A DNA stretch of 40,201 nt from CAVQNQ01 sp964427655 (GTDB lineage: Bacteria; Acidobacteriota; Terriglobia; Bryobacterales; Bryobacteraceae), in the NCBI GenBank assembly GCA_964427655.1, contig CAYRWE010000018.1, positions 1 through 40,201 on the forward strand, read 5' to 3'. Positions 23,629-30,555 of this stretch are shown here, piece after piece. The notes beneath the pieces were generated by a model. That model ran no database searches. It was not told where the DNA came from and saw only the letters and a program-made list of their open reading frames with translations. The position numbers and the translations under genes were made by a program. Positions within the stretch are counted from its first letter, which is position 1; each line of letters opens with the position of its first letter.

Positions 23629-23943
23629 CTAGGGAACGTCGATTTCCATCGAGAGCAGCGCGGCGCCGTAAGTCTTGCCTTGCGCATCCGTTCGCAGGGA
23701 GACGGTTCCGCCGCCATCGAGGGCCTCGTGCAGAACGAAATTCAAGGCGCCCAGATTGGGCAGTTCGAAGCGCTCCACCTTTCCCCGGCAAAGCTCGCCG
23801 AAATGGAGTTTCACGCGCTCGGCGGTGACCTCCCGTGCGAGCAGACCGTAGTCGCGGGGATCGAGCGCGATCAGCCCGATATTCACCGCGTCGCCCTTAT
23901 CTCCGCTGCGCGTGTGCGCGATTTCCCGCAGGCTTCGTTTCAT
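23629..23943 (-). CDS. stand-alone AtuA C-terminal-like (ferredoxin-fold) protein
   Basis: The 104-residue protein opens LREIAHTRSGDKGDAVNIGLIA and continues to FELPNLGALNFVLHEALDGGG and SLRTDAQGKTYGAALL. This is the pattern of the C-terminal domain of AtuA (acyclic terpene utilisation), in some bacteria a separate small protein beside acyl-CoA genes. Here no AtuA N-terminal partner is adjacent. The ATG at 23943 has GAGGAGG four bases upstream. It converges on thiE with six bases between the stops. Confidence 0.75.
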   Translation of the reverse strand: MKRSLREIAHTRSGDKGDAVNIGLIALDPRDYGLLAREVTAERVKLHFGELCRGKVERFELPNLGALNFVLHEALDGGGTVSLRTDAQGKTYGAALLSMEIDVP

Positions 23944-24076
23944 GGTGCCTCCTCGGGCGGTGCCCCTAATCGAGGATATCGCGCCCGAGAAGGGGTGGAG
24001 ACAAGACCGCCCCCTCACGGTCGTGGCTCGGTTGCCGAGCGCCAGCGGGTCCCGCAAGCCCTACGGGCCAAACGGG

Positions 24077-24082
24077 TACAAT
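24077..24082 (+). promoter_or_regulatory. -10 box of the PpiC lipoprotein gene
   Basis: TACAAT ends 13 bases before the ATG at 24096. An earlier in-frame ATG (24081) lies within the box and would add residues ahead of the signal peptide, so it is unlikely to be used. Confidence 0.45.
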
Positions 24083-24095
24083 GGAGTTTCCGCCA

Positions 24096-25124
24096 ATGAA
24101 GCCATTTCTTGTTCTAATGGTCGCGGTGCTCGCCGCGATCGGCCTCCTTTCGTGCCGGAGCACGCCGCCCGCCGGGGTCGCGGCGTCCGTCAACGGCCAC
24201 GCCATCACGTACGCCGAGCTCGATAAGATTTACAAATCACAGCCCCAACAACAGGCCGAAGGCGCCAACGAAGACCAGATCCAGTCGCAAAAGCTGGAGG
24301 TTCTGGGCAGCCTCATCACCAATGAGATCATGCTCCAACGTGCCGAAAAGCTGGGACTGACGGCCGTGGACGCCGACGTGGATGCCGAGCTGAACAAAAT
24401 GAAGGCGCCCTACACCAAAGAGGAATTCGAAAAGACTCTGGCCGATCGCAAGATGACGATCGACGACCTGCGATCCCAGGTCCGCCGCCAGCTCACCGTC
24501 GATAAGCTGGTGAATCGCGAGATCACCTCGCACATCAGCATCTCCGATCTCGAGGTCACCAATTTCTACAACGCCAACAAGACCAGCTACAATCTGGCCG
24601 AGCCGCAGGTGCACCTTTCGCAGATCATGGTGACGCCCGTGGCCGATCCCAACGTGCGCAACCTGAAGAACAGCAAAGCCCAGAACGAGGCCGAGGCCAA
24701 GCGCAAAATCTCCGAGCTGGAGGTCCGGCTCAAGACCGGCGAGAAGTTCGCCGAACTGGCCCAGAACTACTCCGAGGATCCCAACACCGCGCCCAATGGA
24801 GGCGACATGGGGTATATCCCGGAATCGGCGCTGGAAAAAGCCAATCCCGAACTGCGCAAGATGGTCATGGGTTTGCAGCCGGGTGCGTATTCGCCCATCA
24901 TTCATACCCAGGAGGGCTACCGCATCCTGCAGGTGATCTCCAAGGAGCCGGCCGGGCAGCGCGAGCTGAACGATCCGCGAGTGCAGCAGGATATCCGCGA
25001 GACCCTCTTGAACCGCAAGGACCAGCTCCTGCGGGGCGCCTACTACGAAGTGGCGCGCAACCAGTCGAAGGTCGAGAATTACATGGCCCGCAGCATCGTG
25101 GAGAACGCCCAGAAATCGAAATAG
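24096..25124 (+). CDS. PpiC/SurA-type peptidyl-prolyl isomerase lipoprotein
   Basis: The 342-residue product has a lipoprotein signal (MKPFLVLMVAVLAAIGLLSC; Cys20 would be lipidated). A SurA-N-like helical domain follows (VNGHAITYAELDKIY; residues ~30-150), then a parvulin domain (~165-285) with VHLSQIMVTP, FAELAQNYSEDPNTAPNGGDMGYIPE and GYRILQVISKEP. It should help fold exported proteins outside the inner membrane. The ATG at 24096 is chosen because it begins the signal peptide. It converges on the methyltransferase gene at 25158. Confidence 0.9.
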   Translation: MKPFLVLMVAVLAAIGLLSCRSTPPAGVAASVNGHAITYAELDKIYKSQPQQQAEGANEDQIQSQKLEVLGSLITNEIMLQRAEKLGLTAVDADVDAELNKMKAPYTKEEFEKTLADRKMTIDDLRSQVRRQLTVDKLVNREITSHISISDLEVTNFYNANKTSYNLAEPQVHLSQIMVTPVADPNVRNLKNSKAQNEAEAKRKISELEVRLKTGEKFAELAQNYSEDPNTAPNGGDMGYIPESALEKANPELRKMVMGLQPGAYSPIIHTQEGYRILQVISKEPAGQRELNDPRVQQDIRETLLNRKDQLLRGAYYEVARNQSKVENYMARSIVENAQKSK

Positions 25125-25157
25125 CGAACGGACCGGCGGGGTGGGCGGCCTGGCGCT

Positions 25158-25709
25158 CTAATGCGTGTGGCCGATCTCGTAGACGAAGATGCGGTGCTCG
25201 GCCATGCCGGTGCGCACCACCAGCATTTCGGCGGGCTTCCAGCCGCGAATGGGATAGTCGTTCGAAACCACGCGCGCGCCCGGCTTCAGGTATTTTTCCA
25301 GGCTGGGGCGCACGCGCTCGTTGGAATTGGTGAGCAGGTACATGGTCACCACCGTGGCGGGGCTCAGGTCCACGCGCAGCGCGCTGTCCTGAACGATGCG
25401 CACACGGTCCTCCAGCCCCAACGCTTTGATGCGCTCTTCGGCTTTGCGGCAGAGATCCTCGCGGATTTCGATTCCCACGCTGTGGGCATTGAACCTCTGG
25501 GCGGCCATGATGACAATGCGGCCATCCCCGCTGCCCAGATCGTAAACCACGTCGCCCTGCCTGACGTGCCCCGCTTCGAGCATTCTCTCGACGAGTATTT
25601 CCGGAGTCGGGATGTAGGGCGCCAGATTCTCCGTGAGGCCAAACTTCTGCTGCGCGCTGCCGGAAATCACCGCGGAAGCCAGCAGACACGCGATGGGAAG
25701 TACCTGCAT
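25158..25709 (-). CDS. exported-type class I methyltransferase
   Basis: The 183-residue product begins with a signal-like segment (MQVLPIACLLASAVISGSAQ) and continues with a SAM-binding fold: APYIPTPEILVERML, motif I VVYDLGSGDGRIVIMAA, GIEIREDL at strand 2, and VVTMYLLTNSNERVRPSLEKYLKPGARVVSND. This YIPTP...YDLGSGDGR arrangement is a known group of small methyltransferase-like proteins of unknown substrate (protein-lysine methylases occur among them). A signal peptide on a SAM enzyme is odd because SAM is cytoplasmic; the segment could instead be a membrane anchor. It starts two bases after the stop of the exported gene upstream. Confidence 0.8.
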   Translation of the reverse strand: MQVLPIACLLASAVISGSAQQKFGLTENLAPYIPTPEILVERMLEAGHVRQGDVVYDLGSGDGRIVIMAAQRFNAHSVGIEIREDLCRKAEERIKALGLEDRVRIVQDSALRVDLSPATVVTMYLLTNSNERVRPSLEKYLKPGARVVSNDYPIRGWKPAEMLVVRTGMAEHRIFVYEIGHTH

Positions 25710-25711
25710 GA

Positions 25712-26932
25712 TTATTGCGAGGACGCAGCTATCGTCGAAGTCCTGCCAACCTTTGATTTTACAATACGGCCGATGATTTCGTTCCAGGCAAAGAAAAGAT
25801 CGCGCGGGTGCGAAATCGTGAACTCGGAACCCTTGAGGAAGTGCACGGCCGTCCCGATGGCGTCCCGCCAGGGAGTCATCAGCGGGTCGAGTTCGTAATT
25901 CATGTAGAAAACCGGAGCCTTCACCTCCCCGAGAGGCTTGAGCGCATCGAGCATTGGGCCGCTGTCCAGGGTCACCTTCGGCCCGGCGAAAATGACGGCA
26001 TCCGGCTTCTTTTCATCGGTTATCTCGCGAGTGACCAGGCCGGCCAGGAATTCGGAGTCGCCATGCTTCTGGTTCAAGCGGTTGAGATCCACGGTTCCCA
26101 AATTGAGCGATTTCAGCGCCTCGCCGATGGCCGGAAAGTCGATTTGCGAGGCGTCGTCCTGCCGGTAGATGACGCGCTGCTCCTGCATGTTATAGACAAC
26201 CAGGGTGAACTTTCCGATGCGCCGCTCGCGGGCTATGTTGCGCAGGATCGAGCACAAGCCATCGGTATCGGACGGCTGGAGGCTGGCCGAAGCGGCATCC
26301 TGCGGGGCGAAGTTGACGATCAGCTTGACGTTCAACGGCCCCTCGCGCTCCACGGGGGCCTCCTGCTTGAACTGCTCTTCATCGACCGGAAGCACGGTGC
26401 CGGCGGCGATGTCGAGCGCGATCTCGCGATCCCGGGCGGGCAGGCTGGCCTCCTGGTCCCAAAATGCCGTGCACACCCGCTCGGAACGGTCGCGCATCAG
26501 CCATTCCACGTGGTACTTGCCTTCGCCCACGTCGAATAACCCCTTCAGCACGGCTTGGCCCCTGGTGTTCTCGTCTATCGCCGGCACGTTCAAGCGCTGC
26601 ACGAACTCGACCGGGTCGCGGCCCTCCGGAATCACCCTGAAAACCATCACGAGCTGGTTTTCCGCGCCTGCCAGGTCCTTCAGAGAGACGCTGACGTCGT
26701 AACCGGAGTGAAACTTGAGGTCGAAGCCCAGGGCCGGCTTAATCGGCTCGACGGTGCAGGGCAGGTCGTTGCGGACCTCGCCGATGTCCAGAGTGGCGGC
26801 GTCGGTGGTGAACATACGCACGGGGCCACCGGCGGACAACAACTGTTGTCCCCAGACGGGTCCCAGTCCCAGACCGAGCAAAGCCAATCCCAGCCGCATC
26901 GCCATGCCGCACCATACCGTATTCGGGGCCAT
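25712..26932 (-). CDS. exported protein of unknown function, acidobacterial type
   Basis: The product is up to 406 residues. From the internal MAMRLGLALLGLGLGPVWGQ it has a clear Sec signal peptide. The N-terminal half looks beta-rich (YDVSVSLKDLAGAENQLVMVFRV, GLFDVGEGKYHVEWLMRDRSERVC). The C-terminal half is alpha-beta and has a VWFA-like feel (LTLIVNFAP..., FTLVVYNMQEQRVIY, DAVIFAGPKVTLD), but a MIDAS motif is not visible. I do not recognise a named family. It heads an operon with the methyltransferase 25158-25709. ATG 26932 has GGAGG two bases away; later ATGs are equally possible. Confidence 0.68.
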   Translation of the reverse strand: MAPNTVWCGMAMRLGLALLGLGLGPVWGQQLLSAGGPVRMFTTDAATLDIGEVRNDLPCTVEPIKPALGFDLKFHSGYDVSVSLKDLAGAENQLVMVFRVIPEGRDPVEFVQRLNVPAIDENTRGQAVLKGLFDVGEGKYHVEWLMRDRSERVCTAFWDQEASLPARDREIALDIAAGTVLPVDEEQFKQEAPVEREGPLNVKLIVNFAPQDAASASLQPSDTDGLCSILRNIARERRIGKFTLVVYNMQEQRVIYRQDDASQIDFPAIGEALKSLNLGTVDLNRLNQKHGDSEFLAGLVTREITDEKKPDAVIFAGPKVTLDSGPMLDALKPLGEVKAPVFYMNYELDPLMTPWRDAIGTAVHFLKGSEFTISHPRDLFFAWNEIIGRIVKSKVGRTSTIAASSQ

Positions 26933-27048
26933 CCTCCGTGGGTCAGCACCCGCCGTTCCAGTGTTCTCGCACTACGGAACGCTTGTCACGTATTATGGAC
27001 CAAATCGAAAGTCACGTATAGAGGGTAGGTGCGGCGCCGCACGCAGGA

Positions 27049-27462
27049 TCAATGGACGAAGGCGCCGCGGTGTTTCAGAAAGCAGCGCGAGCGGTACGCG
27101 GCGCCGGGCGGAGCGCTCTCGCAAAACGTCTCGGAATGAAGGGCATCCAGCATTTCCCAGACGTGCATCGAAAGGCCGTCGAAGCCGCGCGATTCGATGG
27201 CTCGGCGGACCTCCTCCACCCTTCCGGCATAGGCGGGAAATTCCACCAGCGTCACCGGCCGGTCATACCGCCGGCCATCGGGGTAGAAATGCCGCACGGC
27301 GGCATCGTGATAAATTTGCGGGTTAATGGGAAAATCGACGCTGGCCAGCGCTTCCAGCAGCGCTTCCAGATCGCGCGCTTCCACGTCGATAGTTACGGAA
27401 ACCAGGACCCCTTCGCGCCCGGAAAGCGACGGGGCCGCGGCAGCTTCAGACCAGACGCTCAC
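27049..27462 (-). CDS. uncharacterised ferredoxin-fold-like protein behind a SAM-II-like leader
   Basis: The preferred start is GTG 27462, which has TGGAGG five bases upstream; ATG 27477 is the alternative but lacks a ribosome site. The 137 residues read as a beta-alpha-beta-beta-alpha-beta unit: VLVSVTIDVEARDLEALLEALA, a middle segment FPINPQIYHDAAVRHFYPDG, then PVTLVEFPAYAGRVEEVRRAIESRGF, and a tail with three cysteines. This ACT/ferredoxin-like plan suggests a small-molecule sensor or subunit, but I do not recognise the family. A riboswitch-like aptamer (27617-27555) and an intrinsic terminator (27529-27500) lie in its 5' leader, so the protein may belong to methionine/SAM metabolism. Confidence 0.7.
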   Translation of the reverse strand: MSVWSEAAAAPSLSGREGVLVSVTIDVEARDLEALLEALASVDFPINPQIYHDAAVRHFYPDGRRYDRPVTLVEFPAYAGRVEEVRRAIESRGFDGLSMHVWEMLDALHSETFCESAPPGAAYRSRCFLKHRGAFVH

Positions 27463-27499
27463 TTGAACCTCCAGCATCCGGCGGGGGGTCTCCCAAAAC

Positions 27500-27529
27500 A
27501 AAAAACCCTGGAGCCCAAAGGCGCCAGGG
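27500..27529 (-). terminator. intrinsic terminator in a gene leader (attenuator)
   Basis: On the minus strand CCCTGG-C-GCC pairs with GGC-T-CCAGGG (loop TTTG) and is followed by six T residues, a textbook rho-independent terminator. It lies about 25 bases after the aptamer and 37 bases before the GTG of the downstream gene, so it can serve as a regulated terminator. Confidence 0.8.
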
Positions 27530-27554
27530 TCCAAAGTTTCGAGCAGACCGACTC

Positions 27555-27617
27555 ACCTTTAGCACTTTTTTTCGTGGTTGCAATTAGCCCGGCTCAAAAG
27601 CCGTAAATCAATCCACG
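27555..27617 (-). promoter_or_regulatory. SAM-II (SAM-alpha)-like riboswitch aptamer
   Basis: Read on the minus strand, the elements of SAM-II occur in order: P1 5' arm CGTGG (27617-27613), TGATTT (27610-27605), a variable part with a small GGC/GCC hairpin, TTGCA followed by the P1 3' arm CCACG (27577-27573), an A-rich linker, and GCTAAA (27563-27558). Two extra bases separate CGTGG from TGATTT, and the P2 pseudoknot pairing is not clean by eye (GAGC/GCTC is one option). An extended -10 box TGTTATGGT at 27635-27627 puts the transcript start just ahead of P1. GTGCTAAAG could alternatively pair with CTTTGGAC downstream, a possible switch helix. Confidence 0.6.
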
Positions 27618-27717
27618 TCTAACTCAACCATAACACCGGAAGCCCCGCCGATCAAGCGCTTTTCCGGCAATGAGTGTGCGCGGGCGTGGATCGGCGGGTG
27701 GACTTCAAGGCAGCTCA

Positions 27718-27741
27718 ACGCGGAGACGCGAAGACGCGGAG
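27718..27741 (-). repeat. inverted copy of the CCGCGTCTTCGCG repeat
   Basis: The plus strand reads ACGCGGAGACGCGAAGACGC-GGAG, the reverse complement of the core of the element at 19551-19589. The rest of the gap 27620-27950 holds no gene I can support. Confidence 0.65.
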
Positions 27742-27953
27742 ATTCCCGGAGTAAGGCTGAGCTTTCGGACGTTTCTTGCAGAGAGGCCAGGTGAGGAAAG
27801 TCAAAACCTGAGATCGCCGAGGAAGCGGAGATTCTTGCGGGCTGCGCCTTCCGGTGCGCGGCGATACGCGGATTTTCCGGCACTGAGCGGGCTCTTGCGG
27901 CGGCCCGTACGCATCCGGCGGCTCCAGGCGGGAGGCACGCGGCGCGGGCAGGG

Positions 27954-27959
27954 TATAAT
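27954..27959 (+). promoter_or_regulatory. -10 box of the molybdopterin oxidoreductase operon
   Basis: A consensus TATAAT ends eight bases before the ATG at 27968; no Shine-Dalgarno site is present. Confidence 0.55.
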
Positions 27960-27967
27960 CTGGTCGA

Positions 27968-30007
27968 ATGGCCCAAACCCAGTATTCGGTCTGTGCTTTG
28001 GACTGCCCGGACTGCTGCGCCTTGACCATCCAGGTGGAGAACGGGCGCGGATCGAAGCTGCGCGGCGATCCCTCGCACCCGGTGACGCGCGGGTTCCTGT
28101 GCGGAAAAGTGGCTCAGTACCTGGAGCATGAATATTCGCCCGCCCGGCTCATGTTTCCCAGGCGGCGCGTGGGCGCTAAGGGCGAAGGGCGTTTCGAACG
28201 GATCTCCTGGGATGAGGCGCTCGACACTATAGCTTTCCGCCTGCGCGCCATTCGCGAAGAGTTCGGGCCGGAAGCGGTGCTGCCCTATAGCTACGGCGGC
28301 AGCATGGGCTTCCTGAACGGCGAAGGTATGGACCGCCGCTTCTTTCACCGGCTGGGCGCCTCGCGGCTGGACCGCACCATCTGTTCGGCGGCCGGCGGCG
28401 CGGGCCTCACCGAGGCGCAGGGCGTGCGCTATGGCACCGAACCCGAGCAGTTCCGCAACGCGCGGCTCATCATCGCCTGGGGCGCCAATGTGCTTGGAAC
28501 CAACGTGCACCTGTGGCCTTTTATCATGGAAGCGCGCCGCCAGGGCGCACGGTTTTATACCATCGACCCGCGCCGCAACCGCACGGGAGCCGCCGCCGAT
28601 AAGCACTTCTTCATCAATCCGGGAAGCGATACGGCTCTGGCGCTGGGCATGATGCACGTGATCGTGGGCGAACGGTTGTACGATGCCGATTACGTCGAGC
28701 GCCACACGACGGGCTTCGAGGCGCTGCGCGGCCGCGTGGCCGAATGGCCCCCGCAGCGGGCTGCGGAGATGACCGGCATTCCGGCGGACGAGATCGTCCA
28801 ACTGGCCCGCGAATACGCCACCACGCAGCCGGCCGCCATACGCCTCAACTACGGTGTGCAGCGCAGCGAGCGGGGCGCCATGGCCGTGCGCACGATCGCG
28901 TTGCTGCCGGTGCTGACCGGGTCCTGGAAGCATCCCGGCGGCGGTTTGCAGCTTTCCACTTCGCAGGCCTTCCACCTGAACCGCGCGGGCCTGGAGCGCG
29001 AGGACTTGCAACAAAAGGCCCTAGGCCGCGAAGCGCGCCTGGTGAACATGTCCGAACTGGGCGCCGCGCTCACCACCCTGAGCGGCCCGCCGGTGATGGG
29101 GCTGGTGGTCTACAATTCCAATCCGGCGGCCGTCGCGCCTAACCAGAACGCGGTGCTCAAGGGATTGCGGCGCGAAGAGCTGTTCACGGTAGTGCTCGAA
29201 CAATTCCGCAACGATACCGCGGATTACGCCGATATCCTGCTCCCGGTCACCACCTTCCTGGAGCACACCGATCTTTATTTCGCGTACGGCCACTACTACC
29301 TGCAGCTCGCGCGGCCGGCGCTTCCGGCGCCTGGCGAGACTAAGTCGAACGTCGAGATCTTCCGCCTGCTGGCGGCCCGCATGGGCTTCGAGGACGCCTG
29401 CTTCCGCGAAAGCGAAGACGACATGATCCGCGGACTGCTGGCTTCCGGGCATCCGTTCGTCGAGGGCATCACGCTCGAGCGGCTGGATCGCGAGCGCTTC
29501 GTGCGGCTGAATCTCCCCGAGCCGTTTCTGCCGTTCGCCGAAGGGGGCTTCGGCACTGCCGACGGTAAGTGCCATTTCCACGCCGAGACGCTGGATTACC
29601 AGCCGCCCGTGGAATCGCGCCACGGGGACGCGGAGCTGCGGCAGAGCTATCCGCTGGAACTGATCTCGCCGAAAAACGACGACAGCATGAATTCCACCTT
29701 CGGGCGCCGCGACGCCGTCGATCGGCAGACCGCCATTCTGCACCTGAACCCCGCCGACGCACTCAAGCGCGCCATACGTTCCGCGGACCCCGTGCGGATC
29801 TACAACGGCCGTGGGGCGTTCACGGCGGTGGCCGCGGTGGATGAGAGCGTGCCGCAGGGGGTGGTCAGTGCGCCTTCCTCCCGCTGGGGGAAGCGCGCTC
29901 CGGGCGGGCGCAATGCCAACGCGGTGACCTCCGAGAGGCTCACCGACGCCGGCGGCGGCGCCACGTTTTACAGTTGCCTGGTTCAAGTCGAAAGAGTCGG
30001 AGACTGA
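27968..30007 (+). CDS. molybdopterin oxidoreductase of the DMSO-reductase/formate-dehydrogenase family
   Basis: The 679-residue protein binds bis-MGD molybdenum and one [4Fe-4S] cluster. Cluster ligands are Cys9, Cys13, Cys16 or Cys17, and Cys45 (GFLCGK), in the CALDCPDCC...GDPSHPVTRGFLC pattern of the FDH-like branch. RTICSAAGGAG places Cys139 where formate dehydrogenases have the Cys/Sec metal ligand. MGD-binding segments include WGANVLGTN, IDPRRNRTG and, at the C-terminus, SPKNDDSMNSTFG. There is no Tat signal, so it is cytoplasmic. It may oxidise or reduce a small organic substrate; formate is unproven, and no partner electron-transfer subunit is adjacent. Its stop overlaps the lipoprotein ATG. 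Confidence 0.88.
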   Translation: MAQTQYSVCALDCPDCCALTIQVENGRGSKLRGDPSHPVTRGFLCGKVAQYLEHEYSPARLMFPRRRVGAKGEGRFERISWDEALDTIAFRLRAIREEFGPEAVLPYSYGGSMGFLNGEGMDRRFFHRLGASRLDRTICSAAGGAGLTEAQGVRYGTEPEQFRNARLIIAWGANVLGTNVHLWPFIMEARRQGARFYTIDPRRNRTGAAADKHFFINPGSDTALALGMMHVIVGERLYDADYVERHTTGFEALRGRVAEWPPQRAAEMTGIPADEIVQLAREYATTQPAAIRLNYGVQRSERGAMAVRTIALLPVLTGSWKHPGGGLQLSTSQAFHLNRAGLEREDLQQKALGREARLVNMSELGAALTTLSGPPVMGLVVYNSNPAAVAPNQNAVLKGLRREELFTVVLEQFRNDTADYADILLPVTTFLEHTDLYFAYGHYYLQLARPALPAPGETKSNVEIFRLLAARMGFEDACFRESEDDMIRGLLASGHPFVEGITLERLDRERFVRLNLPEPFLPFAEGGFGTADGKCHFHAETLDYQPPVESRHGDAELRQSYPLELISPKNDDSMNSTFGRRDAVDRQTAILHLNPADALKRAIRSADPVRIYNGRGAFTAVAAVDESVPQGVVSAPSSRWGKRAPGGRNANAVTSERLTDAGGGATFYSCLVQVERVGD

Positions 30008-30555
30008 TGACAAAGGCGTTTCGCGCGACAGGCTGGCTCGCCTGTGCGCTTTCCGTGATTCTGCTGTTTGCGCCGCTGGGCTGCAAACGCAGAAAAGTCC
30101 GTGCCCAAGCGACGGTCGAAGAGGCGCCCGGGCTGGCGTCGACGATTCATCTGGGCGATCCGCGCATGGCCGCGCAGATCGTGAGCGGCCTCTACGGCGT
30201 CGAGAACGGCGCGTGGAGATGGAGCGCGCGGCGCTTCGCCGTGGTTCTGAGACCGCCTGCCGGGTCGGCCCAGAAGGGCGCCATTCTGCGCGTAAAGCTG
30301 ACCGTTCCCCCGGTGATCGCCGAGAGGGAAAAGAGCGTCACGCTCACGGCTGCGGTCGCCAAAAGCCCTCTGCCACCGGAGACCTACAGCAAAGCGGGTG
30401 ATTACACCTTCCAGCGCGACGTGCCCGCTAATCTGCTAACGGGCAGCGACCCGGTGCGCGTCGATTTCGAGCTCGATAAGGCCCTGGCGCCCAGCGATGC
30501 CGATTCGCGCGAACTGGGCGTCGTGGTCCTGGCCATCGGCCTCGAATCGAAATGA
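30007..30555 (+). CDS. predicted lipoprotein of unknown function
   Basis: The 182-residue product has an N-terminal helix and lipobox (VILLFAPLGC; Cys26 would be lipidated), then a basic stretch KRRKVRAQA, and a beta-rich domain (FAVVLRPPAGSAQKGAILRVKLTVP, VRVDFELDKALAP, ELGVVVLAIGLES) like an immunoglobulin fold. I do not recognise the family. It is coupled at both ends: its ATG overlaps the oxidoreductase stop (TGATG) and its stop overlaps the next ATG (ATGA). Confidence 0.72.
   Translation: MTKAFRATGWLACALSVILLFAPLGCKRRKVRAQATVEEAPGLASTIHLGDPRMAAQIVSGLYGVENGAWRWSARRFAVVLRPPAGSAQKGAILRVKLTVPPVIAEREKSVTLTAAVAKSPLPPETYSKAGDYTFQRDVPANLLTGSDPVRVDFELDKALAPSDADSRELGVVVLAIGLESK

Noticed and set aside
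27460..27600. Trp/Phe leader-peptide attenuator
   Set aside because: One frame through the terminator reads with two Trp and two Phe codons, but they fall in the terminator stem and no start codon or ribosome site precedes them. The SAM-II-like elements explain the leader better.
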